Positions 8,356 to 15,502 of a DNA stretch of 64,000 nt are shown here, piece after piece; position 1 is the first letter of the stretch, and every line of letters starts with the position of its first letter. The stretch is from Bifidobacterium eulemuris. GTDB lineage: Bacteria; Actinomycetota; Actinomycetes; Actinomycetales; Bifidobacteriaceae. A program made the position numbers and the translations under genes. Under the pieces are notes generated by a model. The model was not told the origin of the DNA, searched no databases, and saw only the letters and a program-made list of their open reading frames with translations. The DNA is taken from NCBI RefSeq assembly GCF_014898155.1, contig NZ_CP062938.1, positions 186,001-250,000 of the forward strand. The letters run 5' to 3'.

Positions 8356-9369
8356 GTGGAACAGTTCGGCATTGTGCTCAATCAGCTGATCGGCATGGGT
8401 GTGATGATGCTGATCGGATATATCTGCGTACGTACGAACGTGTTGGGGGAGAAGGCCCTTGACGGATTGTGCTCGTTCATTCTCAAAGTCGGCATTCCGC
8501 TGATCGTATTCGCCACAGCGGTGTCCGGCACCACTCGTCACGACCTGATCGAATCGGGACAGATCATCGTGCTTGATCTGGTGATGTACGTGCTGCTGAT
8601 CGGTTTGTTCACTGTTCTGTCCAGGGTGATGAGACTCAAAGCGGAACGCGGCCGTCTGTTCCGAGGCTCGTTCGTTTTTGGCAACGTCGGGTTTATGGGA
8701 TTGCCGTTGTTCATGGCATTGTATCCGGACAGGGGTGCCCTCTATTTCGCCTTGTGCTCACTGGTAGATCAGACCATGATGTGGACCTACGGCGTGTGGA
8801 CGAGCAAACGCATCGGAGAAGACGGGAAGACCGTGGCTGCCACGGATGGAGGCGGACGGGAATCGGATCGCGAACATCCTATGTTGGTCGTGCGAATGGC
8901 ACGGCGCTTGCGCCCGATGCTGAGCCCCGCTCTTGTCGCTGTCGCTGCGGCGTTGGTGGTTATCATCTCCGGCGCGCGATTGCCCACGGATATGCTGGCA
9001 CCGCTCAAAGCCATCGGATCCACCGCATCACCACTGTCTATGGTGTATCTCGGAGGACTGTTCGCGTTGCGTGACTGGATGGGGATTCTAAGAAAGCCGG
9101 AACTGTACGTCGGCATCGTGGCCAAAATGCTGATGCTGCCTATCGTGCTCTACATGCTGTGCATGGGCATACCTCCACTGTTCGGATTCGCGCTTGACCC
9201 CGATATCGTGCACACGATAACGCTCGCCTGCGGTATGCCCACGATGGTGGCGATGGTGATGTTCGCAGAGCGGGAACACAACCATCCCGAATATGCGATC
9301 GGCATGGTGATGGGCACCACCATCGCCAGCCTGTTCACACTGTCCGCGGTCTCTTACCTGGTGTTCTGA
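8356..9369 (+). CDS. AEC-family (auxin efflux carrier-like) transporter
   Basis: This 337-residue integral membrane protein has about ten hydrophobic segments in two halves joined by a charged middle loop (around KRIGEDGKTVAATDGG). That is the layout of the AEC/bile-acid carrier-like family, which includes malate and other carboxylate carriers in bacteria. GTG at 8356 is chosen because GGGGAGG ends 8 bp upstream; the GTG at 8347 overlaps that SD. It follows ldh, and a role in organic acid transport would fit, but that is inference. Confidence 0.8.
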   Translation: MEQFGIVLNQLIGMGVMMLIGYICVRTNVLGEKALDGLCSFILKVGIPLIVFATAVSGTTRHDLIESGQIIVLDLVMYVLLIGLFTVLSRVMRLKAERGRLFRGSFVFGNVGFMGLPLFMALYPDRGALYFALCSLVDQTMMWTYGVWTSKRIGEDGKTVAATDGGGRESDREHPMLVVRMARRLRPMLSPALVAVAAALVVIISGARLPTDMLAPLKAIGSTASPLSMVYLGGLFALRDWMGILRKPELYVGIVAKMLMLPIVLYMLCMGIPPLFGFALDPDIVHTITLACGMPTMVAMVMFAEREHNHPEYAIGMVMGTTIASLFTLSAVSYLVF

Positions 9370-9418
9370 TCATGCGGTTCGCATCGAGAACCAGCATGAT
9401 GACGGCTTTGCTTGATGG

Positions 9419-10129
9419 TTAGGATTCCAAGGTTTCCAGCTGTTTGCGAATCTTGTGCAGTTTGGCGTAGATCTCGTTGCGCTGGGCCGGATTTTTGGCC
9501 CGTGAATGGTCTCGCTCGAGTTTGTCGGCCTGGGCCTTCAGCGTCGTCAACTGCTCGCGTCGGGCGATGCGCGCGTCCAGATCGGATCCATCGGCGGAAT
9601 CCAGAATCGCCTGCGCGCACAGCACATCCCACGCCTCGTCCAACGTCGAACCCGCAAGTTCCAGCTGGGCCTCGCCGGCCGGCTTCCAGTCGCCTGCATA
9701 CACCTTCGTGACGGGCGTGTGTCCCGGCCTGACCGGCACATTGCGGCGCACGGCGAGGGCGCACTCCTCGTGACGCGCGCCCTCGCGTTCCACCTCTCGC
9801 ACCACGGCGAACACGATGCCCGAGGCGCGTTGGGAGGCGATATGGTCAACGACCTCGACCGGCACATCCGTGCCGGAGACGCGCAGGCCGATCACCAGGA
9901 TCTCACGGAAGCGCTTGCCGTCGGCGAGGCCGGTGTTCGCCGCGCGCATCAGCGACAGCATGGTGATCGACTCCACCTCGTTGGCATAACGCTGCTTGAG
10001 TTTGGCGGAGACCGGCGCCTTGGCCATGAACATCTGCTTCGGCAGCGTGCCTTTGGCCGCGGGAATCGCCGTGGAGGCGGGCAGTCCCAATGTCAGTGCG
10101 GAAACCGTGCCGCAAGCCGCTGCAGTCAT
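9419..10129 (-). CDS. DUF4391 domain protein
   Basis: This 236-residue protein has the order typical of DUF4391: an N-terminal LPKQMFMAKAPVSAKLKQRYANEVESITML segment, a central domain with VPVEVVDHIASQRASGIVFAVV, and a C-terminal charged coiled coil ending QRNEIYAKLHKIRKQLETLES. Function is unknown. DUF4391 genes are often found next to helicases and methyltransferases, but none is next to this one. The start at 10129 is six bases after AGAAGG; an adjacent ATG at 10132 is also possible. The 309-bp region upstream, shared with tetR, holds three operator-like boxes. Confidence 0.7.
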   Translation of the reverse strand: MTAAACGTVSALTLGLPASTAIPAAKGTLPKQMFMAKAPVSAKLKQRYANEVESITMLSLMRAANTGLADGKRFREILVIGLRVSGTDVPVEVVDHIASQRASGIVFAVVREVEREGARHEECALAVRRNVPVRPGHTPVTKVYAGDWKPAGEAQLELAGSTLDEAWDVLCAQAILDSADGSDLDARIARREQLTTLKAQADKLERDHSRAKNPAQRNEIYAKLHKIRKQLETLES

Positions 10130-10299
10130 CATCGACCTTCTTTCGCCGGAACATATCGTTGGCCCCGACTCTACCAGTCGAACCTGCGTCACGCCGTGCG
10201 CGTCCATGAGTCGGGCCGGTCGCCGCGCTCAGGCCTGCGCGTGCCCAAGCCATGTTTGGTTGTTTTTCTAATTTATGAATATTCGCGGCGAGAAGTGTT

Positions 10300-10423
10300 C
10301 GACATATGTCGGGCGATAGCACTTGTTATGTCTTTAATGCATCATTCGACATTTGTTGAGTGATGCATGTTTTACCTTCGCGTCATAGATGAGGAAGATC
10401 ATACGACACATGTCGAGTGATGT
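10300..10423. promoter_or_regulatory. three operator-like boxes upstream of tetR
   Basis: Three copies of a 20-bp box occur at 10300-10319 (CGACATATGTCG core), 10347-10366 (CGACATTTGTTG) and 10404-10423 (CGACACATGTCG). Each core is followed by a GNGNGATR tail (AGTGATG in two copies). The first and third cores are palindromic. The last box ends 15 bp before the tetR start, over the SD region. This is the pattern of a repressor that controls its own promoter and perhaps the divergent DUF4391 gene. The rest of the 10130-10438 gap shows no gene. Confidence 0.65.
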
Positions 10424-10438
10424 GGGGAGAATACCGTT

Positions 10439-11014
10439 ATGGTTATGAAACAGCCCGAGGTCACCGCCAAGACGCGCAACCGTCTGCGCCGCGCGTTCTG
10501 GATGCTGTACGAACGCCAGCCCATCGAGAAGATCACGGTGCGGCAGATCACCGATCTCGCCGGCTACAACCGGGCCACGTTCTACATGTACTACACCAGT
10601 GTGCTCGATCTGCGAGAACATGTGGAGGATGATTTCATCACGCGCCGCATAACCGCCATACGGGACGCCATCGTCGATTTCAGCGATCCGGACAGCATCC
10701 GCATCAATCTCGCCGCGTTTCTCGATCAGAGCGCCAGGGACAAGCCTTTTCTCAAAGTGCTGCTTGGACCCCATGGCGACCCCGCCTTCGTGGAGAAGAT
10801 GAAGGAGGCCGTCAAACCGCTTATGATGCCTCTTGTCGAGCGGCATATCAGCAAGGACGCCACGCCCCTGCACGCGGAATATGTGCGGGAGTTCTATTTC
10901 TCAGGCGTCCTCGCCGTGGTCCGCCGGTGGCTCACCGACCCCGACCCCATGCCCACCGAGGAGCTGCTTGAGCTCATCGTCGGCGTGTTCATGCCCGACG
11001 TCAGCGTCGAATAA
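10439..11014 (+). CDS. TetR/AcrR-family regulator
   Basis: This 191-residue protein has the TetR helix-turn-helix at residues ~10-55 (TRNRLRRAFWMLYER...ITVRQITDLAGYNRATFYMYYTSVLDL). An all-helical ligand-binding C-terminal domain follows. The ATG at 10439 is preceded by GGGGAGA; a second ATG at 10445 is possible. The three boxes at 10300-10423 are probable operators. It converges on a MATE efflux gene ending at 11046, and repressors of this family often control adjacent pumps. The MATE promoter, however, lacks the same boxes, so that link is unproven. Confidence 0.88.
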   Translation: MVMKQPEVTAKTRNRLRRAFWMLYERQPIEKITVRQITDLAGYNRATFYMYYTSVLDLREHVEDDFITRRITAIRDAIVDFSDPDSIRINLAAFLDQSARDKPFLKVLLGPHGDPAFVEKMKEAVKPLMMPLVERHISKDATPLHAEYVREFYFSGVLAVVRRWLTDPDPMPTEELLELIVGVFMPDVSVE

Positions 11015-11045
11015 CGCGCGCGATCCGTCTAAACGATTCGGCTTC

Positions 11046-12458
11046 CTAGCGCGCGGGCATGCGGCGCGAAGGGAGGTAAACGATCAGCGAGCCGAGCACC
11101 AGCGCGGCGGTGACGGCGAGGGAGATCGGATAGACGAGCATAATCGACTCGAACGAGCGGTGGGAGGGGAACACCAGCATCACCCAGCCGATACGCGTGC
11201 CACACACGCCGAGCACGGTGAGCAGGGCCGGTACCAGCGAGATGCCGAATCCACGCAGATATCCGGAGGCCATCTCGTAGGCCATGGAGAAGATATAGCC
11301 GATGAACACCATGGTCAAGCGGATGTAGCCGATATCGACAGCCTCGGGATCATGCACGAAAATCATCAGCAGACTGCGGCCGAACAACAGCACCAGCGTG
11401 ATCGCCGCGGCGGTGGCGACCACATCCTCCAGATAGCAGATGGCGAGCACCCTGCGGCATCGACCGACCTGACGGGCGCCGTAATTCTGCCCGGTGAAGG
11501 TGGAACACGCCTGGGCGAAGGAGTTCAGCACCTGGTAGGCGAACACCTCGATGTTGAACGCGGCGCTGGAAGCCGCGATCACCGTGGTGCCGAGACTGTT
11601 GATCGCGCCTTGGATGATGACGTTGGCGAAGGCGAACACCGCGCCTTGGATACCGGCGGGCAGGCCGATGCGCAGAATCGAACGCATGGCCATCATATCC
11701 ACGCGTAGCTCACGCAGATCCACATGAATCGGCGCGTCGGTGCGCACCAGCAGACGCAGCAGCACCAGCGATCCGAAGGCGTTGGAAAGCACTGTGGCGG
11801 TGGCGACGCCCGCCACGCTCATATTGAGCCCCGCGGTGAACGTGAGTCCCAGCGCCACGTTGAGCACGCCCGCCATGGCGAGCACCTTCAGCGGTGTGGC
11901 GGTGTCGCCCACGGAACGGAAGATCGCCGCCTCGAAATTGTAGAGCAGGATCACCGGCAGACCGATCAGATAGATGCGCAGATACAGCAATGCGAGCGGA
12001 TACACGTCGGCAGGCACGTTGAGCATGCCCAGAATGGCGGTGGCGCCCAGCTCGCCGATGACCAGTGCCGCCACGCCGCCGGCGACGGCCATGACGATCG
12101 CGGTATGCACCGCCTTGCGCACGCCGTCCATGCTGCCGCGGCCGATCGCGTTGGCGATCACCACATTCGCGCCCAAAGACACGCCTATGAAGAAGTTGAT
12201 GACCAGCATGACGATGAAACTGTTCGCGCCCACAGCCGCCACGGCCTGCGTGTCCTCGCCGCCCGAGAAATTGCCGACGATGGCGACGCCGGTCGCGTTG
12301 AACAGCTGCTCCAGAATGCCGGTGGCCGCCACCGGCAGCGCGAACATGAGCACACGGTTCCAAATGGGGCCGTGCAGCATGTCGATCGCGCTTTTGCCGC
12401 CTTGCCCGTTCTTCCCATCCGTCGTTTCGACCGCGCGCTCGCCTTCCACCGCAACCAT
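11046..12458 (-). CDS. MATE-family multidrug/Na+ efflux transporter
   Basis: This is a polytopic membrane protein of ~470 residues with two repeats of six transmembrane segments. Signature stretches are ALPVAATGILEQLFNATGVAIVGNFSG, GANVVIANAIGRG and AFNIEVFAYQVLNSFAQACSTFTGQNYGA, as in the MATE (NorM/DinF) superfamily. Such pumps exchange cationic drugs or metabolites for Na+ or H+. The start at 12458 is preferred because AGAGGG lies upstream and the promoter's -10 is only 13 bp upstream of the alternative ATG at 12479. The N-terminus is charged and long (TTDGKNGQGGKSAIDM) before the first membrane segment. Confidence 0.87.
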   Translation of the reverse strand: MVAVEGERAVETTDGKNGQGGKSAIDMLHGPIWNRVLMFALPVAATGILEQLFNATGVAIVGNFSGGEDTQAVAAVGANSFIVMLVINFFIGVSLGANVVIANAIGRGSMDGVRKAVHTAIVMAVAGGVAALVIGELGATAILGMLNVPADVYPLALLYLRIYLIGLPVILLYNFEAAIFRSVGDTATPLKVLAMAGVLNVALGLTFTAGLNMSVAGVATATVLSNAFGSLVLLRLLVRTDAPIHVDLRELRVDMMAMRSILRIGLPAGIQGAVFAFANVIIQGAINSLGTTVIAASSAAFNIEVFAYQVLNSFAQACSTFTGQNYGARQVGRCRRVLAICYLEDVVATAAAITLVLLFGRSLLMIFVHDPEAVDIGYIRLTMVFIGYIFSMAYEMASGYLRGFGISLVPALLTVLGVCGTRIGWVMLVFPSHRSFESIMLVYPISLAVTAALVLGSLIVYLPSRRMPAR

Positions 12459-12491
12459 CCCTTTCGCCCTCTGCTCCATATGCCGGCAGGC

Positions 12492-12549
12492 ATTATAGAA
12501 TCACGGGTCCTCGAGGAACAATAGCCGTACGCTATGCAACGCTATAGCG
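12492..12549 (-). promoter_or_regulatory. promoter and upstream dyad of the MATE gene
   Basis: Read on the minus strand, TTGTTC (12521-12516) and a consensus TATAAT (12497-12492) are 18 bp apart. Just upstream lie a direct repeat of ACGCTAT and the palindrome CGCTATAGCG (12540-12549), a candidate regulator site. These boxes differ from those near tetR. Confidence 0.6.
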
Positions 12550-12585
12550 AAACGGCATGACGGGTGGGTTGAAGAAGGATGCCGT

Positions 12586-13884
12586 TCAGCGCCGGTAGAG
12601 CGTCGCGCCGGTCTCGTCGGCGATGGCGACGTGCGGGTTCTGATCGTCGGTGATATCGAGATCCACGACGATGCTGTGCGTGCCGTCGGCGCTGGTGGCG
12701 CGGTAGACGTAGCGTGTGTTCTCCAATGTCAGGGCTTCGGTCCTCGCCTCGACCAGCCATGGGTTGCGTCGGCGCAGCCCGATCAGATCCTGATGGGCTC
12801 GGTAGATGGTTTCGCCCAATCGGGAAAGCTCGATGGGGGAGTCGGGGAATTTCGGGCGGATGTCGTCGTCTCCGCCGAAGCGCTCCTGTTTGATGCCCGT
12901 ATAACCCTGTTCGTCGCCGTAGTAGACGCTGGGCACGCCGCCGACCGTCATCAGCACGGCCAACGCGAGCAGCGCCTTGGATTGGCCGACCTGCGAGGCG
13001 ATGCGCGTCACGTCGTGGTTGCCGATGAAGGTCTGCGGCACGAATGCGTCAAGGAAGGCGTTATGCCGTTGCAGATTCCAATCGAGTTCGAAGAAGTTGT
13101 CGGTTTCCAGACTGTGCTGGATGGACTTCCACAACTCGTATTGCGTGACCGAATCCATACCGGATTCGCGCACGATGGCCGGATAATCGCCGTGGATCAC
13201 CTCGCCGAATATCCAAGCTTGCGGATGGCTCGCGCGCACCTGCGGCAGCACCCGCGTCCAGAACGACGGCGGCACGGCGTACGCGGCGTCCAGACGCCAG
13301 CCGTCCGTGCCGCGGTCCAGCCAGTATCCCATCACATCGGCGACCAAATCCACGGTCCGCGATGCCGTATGGTCGAGGTCGACCAGCGATCCGTGCCCCT
13401 CGAACACGTCAAGTGAGGGATTTCCCTCACCGTCGCGCTCCACTCGAATCATCCCATGCCAAGGGTTGTCCGCGGCGGCGAGTCTGCCGCAAGCCTCATC
13501 CAATGCCGCCTGAACGGCCGGATGCTCGCGCCCCACATGATTGAACACGCCATCCAGAACCAGCGTGAGCCCCTTGGCATGGCAAGCCGAAGCGAGTCGG
13601 TCGAAGGCCTCGTCGCCGCCGAGCCGCATGTCCACGCGTTTGTGATCCAACGTGTCGTAACCATGTGACGAGGATTCGAAAATCGGTCCGAGCAGCAATC
13701 CGGAAGCGCCCAGCTCGATCGCGTAATCCAGCCAGTCGACCAGCGCGTCGAGACCGCGCCCGTTGAAGCCATGGCCGTATTGACGGCGGATGTCGCATCC
13801 GCAGAATCCCAAGGGATACACCTGCCAGAACATGCCGTAGCGCACCCAATCGGGCATGGAGTGAGGCGTAAATGCGTCGGTCAT
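12586..13884 (-). CDS. glycoside hydrolase family 13 (alpha-amylase superfamily) enzyme
   Basis: This 432-residue (beta/alpha)8 enzyme is cytoplasmic (no signal peptide) and acts on alpha-glucosidic bonds. The GH13 regions are visible: DGVFNH (region I), DGWRLDAA with nucleophile D199, IFGEVIHGD with acid/base E228, and FIGNHD with D291 stabilising the transition state. A short C-terminal beta domain ends the protein. The start at 13884 is five bases after GGGAG; an ATG three bases earlier is possible. Bifidobacteria carry many GH13 enzymes for starch, maltodextrin and sucrose. Exact substrate and subfamily cannot be told. No sugar transporter is adjacent. Confidence 0.88.
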   Translation of the reverse strand: MTDAFTPHSMPDWVRYGMFWQVYPLGFCGCDIRRQYGHGFNGRGLDALVDWLDYAIELGASGLLLGPIFESSSHGYDTLDHKRVDMRLGGDEAFDRLASACHAKGLTLVLDGVFNHVGREHPAVQAALDEACGRLAAADNPWHGMIRVERDGEGNPSLDVFEGHGSLVDLDHTASRTVDLVADVMGYWLDRGTDGWRLDAAYAVPPSFWTRVLPQVRASHPQAWIFGEVIHGDYPAIVRESGMDSVTQYELWKSIQHSLETDNFFELDWNLQRHNAFLDAFVPQTFIGNHDVTRIASQVGQSKALLALAVLMTVGGVPSVYYGDEQGYTGIKQERFGGDDDIRPKFPDSPIELSRLGETIYRAHQDLIGLRRRNPWLVEARTEALTLENTRYVYRATSADGTHSIVVDLDITDDQNPHVAIADETGATLYRR

Positions 13885-13958
13885 CATATCTCCCGTCGGT
13901 CGGGTCCGCGGTCAGGTCATTGGCACCATTGTTTCATGCGGGGCGCGCGGACGGAAGT

Positions 13959-13982
13959 AGGCACCGTCCCGGAGCGGTGCCT
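13959..13982 (-). terminator. hairpin between the small protein gene and GH13 gene
   Basis: AGGCACCG (13959-13966) pairs with CGGTGCCT (13975-13982), an 8-bp perfect stem with an 8-nt loop. It lies between two minus-strand genes. There is no U tract, so termination is only probable. Confidence 0.4.
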
Positions 13983-14038
13983 AGTTTGCGATACGGAAGC
14001 CTTGTGCGGGAGGTCTCAGGCCCCGCACGGGCTCGCCG

Positions 14039-14347
14039 TTACTTCTTGCCGCCGAACAGACCGCCGACGGATCCGAGAATCGACTGTAAGGCATCGCCTT
14101 TCATGAGATTCTGCGCGAGATCGCCCAGATCGCCGATGTCGAAGCCTTTGCCCTGCAAAGCGGAGGTAAGGGCGCCGACGACCTCGGCCACCTGCTCGTC
14201 GCCAAGCTTGATGCCGGTCACCTTTTCGATCATGGCACCGGGGTCGACACCGAAGGACTTCAGCATCTGCGGATTGTCTTTGATGGCGTTGGCGAGCTGA
14301 TCGACGATCTGCTGATGTCCGGCGTCACCGGCTGTTTTCTGTGTCAT
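14039..14347 (-). CDS. small conserved protein with Gly-rich C-terminus
   Basis: This 102-residue soluble protein starts at 14347, after AAAGGGTGCACCC. It is rich in Gln, Ala, Asp and Gly. It consists of amphipathic helices (QQIVDQLANAIKDNPQMLKSFGVDPGAMIEKVTG), a repeated GxLxxxLQGKGFDIGDLGDLAQNLMKGD region and a final GSVGGLFGGKK tail. It has no membrane segment or signal peptide. I do not recognise a named function; the composition is loosely like DUF937-type proteins. A longer frame to 14431 exists, but its extra residues are low-complexity and without an RBS. It is divergent from the membrane protein at 14548. Confidence 0.7.
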   Translation of the reverse strand: MTQKTAGDAGHQQIVDQLANAIKDNPQMLKSFGVDPGAMIEKVTGIKLGDEQVAEVVGALTSALQGKGFDIGDLGDLAQNLMKGDALQSILGSVGGLFGGKK

Positions 14348-14547
14348 GGGTGCACCCTTTCTTCGCTCTGATGTGTGTTGACTGGTCCATCGTCGCACGC
14401 TGGAAGATGTTTGACTGGTCGACTTGCGCAATCTTCGTGCGTAGGCGTACCGCTTTCAGGTATGTTGCGCCGCCTGCTCCCCGTCTGAGGAAGAGTCGCG
14501 TCCATATAATCGCGGTTGTTGCCTGTAATTCGACGATGGAGAGCATC

Positions 14548-15444
14548 ATGGCAGAGAAGAAGAGCCCGGCGAAGCGCGTCAGCAAGCGCGTCGACGATCC
14601 CAAAGACCGCAAGTTCATCGACCGTTCCACCGGTGAGAGCGTCACGGATGTGAAAGCCCACAGCGTCTCGGGCGTCGACTTGGACGCCTCGCACGCGCGC
14701 CGCCGCTCCCAGGCCATGCCGCTGCGCATCGTGGCGTTCGTGCTATGGCTGGTCGGCATCGTGATGGAGGTGCTGGCCGTGCTGGAGATGAACGGCACCT
14801 TCAACTTCCCTGGACTCGACCGCATGTGGTGGGTCATCATCCTGCTGGTGGTCGACTTCGGATTCGTGCTGGCCGGCTCGCTGACGTGGAACCGCGCCAA
14901 CAGCATCGATCCGGCATCCAAGAAGAACGCCGTGGCCTACTGGATCCAGACCGAACTCGGCGTGATCATCGCGGTGATCGCGTTCGCTCCGATCATCCTG
15001 CTGACCTTGATGAATAAGGACCTCGATAAGAAAACCAAAACCGTATGTTCCATTGTGGCCGGCGTCGCGCTGGTCGCGGCCGGTCTTGGTGGCGCCAACT
15101 GGCAGCCCACCACCTCCGAAGCGTACGATCAGGCCGAGGTCGCCGCCGCGCAGCTCGCCGACGACGGCGAGGTGTACTGGACCGCATCCGGCGACGTGTA
15201 CCACTTCAATCCGGACTGCCCGCATCTCAAGCGTTCCGCCGAAATCTACTCCGGTACCATCGAGGAGGCGTTCGCGGACAACCATAAGACCCGCGCCTGC
15301 AAGGATTGCGCCACCGAGGGTGGCCGTTACGTGCTGAAGGACGAGGCGGACGATTCCTCGCAAAGCGACGGCTCCGACGAGTCAGGCGATACCGGAGACG
15401 AACCCGACGGCTCGGCCGACGCCGAAACCGTCGACGAGGAGTGA
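14548..15444 (+). CDS. membrane protein with C-terminal Cys/His-rich domain
   Basis: This 298-residue protein has a basic N-terminus (AEKKSPAKRVSKRV) and about four hydrophobic helices between residues ~57 and ~190. A C-terminal domain reads VYWTASGDVYHFNPDCPHLKRS...KTRACKDCA, and an acidic low-complexity tail (DDSSQSDGSDESGDTGDEPDG) ends it. The H-x3-D-C-x2-L...C-x2-C pattern resembles the small probable metal-binding domain found at the ends of various secreted nucleases and surface proteins. The ATG at 14548 follows GGAGAG. Function unknown; the domain would face out or in depending on topology. Confidence 0.75.
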   Translation: MAEKKSPAKRVSKRVDDPKDRKFIDRSTGESVTDVKAHSVSGVDLDASHARRRSQAMPLRIVAFVLWLVGIVMEVLAVLEMNGTFNFPGLDRMWWVIILLVVDFGFVLAGSLTWNRANSIDPASKKNAVAYWIQTELGVIIAVIAFAPIILLTLMNKDLDKKTKTVCSIVAGVALVAAGLGGANWQPTTSEAYDQAEVAAAQLADDGEVYWTASGDVYHFNPDCPHLKRSAEIYSGTIEEAFADNHKTRACKDCATEGGRYVLKDEADDSSQSDGSDESGDTGDEPDGSADAETVDEE

Positions 15445-15459
15445 CCTACTTTATTTGCT

Positions 15460-15498
15460 GTTCATGCGGCCAGTGACGGTTGCACTGACCGCATGAAC
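15460..15498. terminator. long hairpin between convergent genes
   Basis: GTTCATGCGG (15460-15469) pairs perfectly with CCGCATGAAC (15489-15498), and inside it CAGTG (15471-15475) pairs with CACTG (15483-15487). It sits between the membrane protein gene and the acquired ABC operon. It probably ends transcription from both sides and marks the left edge of the Firmicutes-like block. Confidence 0.55.
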
Positions 15499-15502
15499 AA
15501 TG

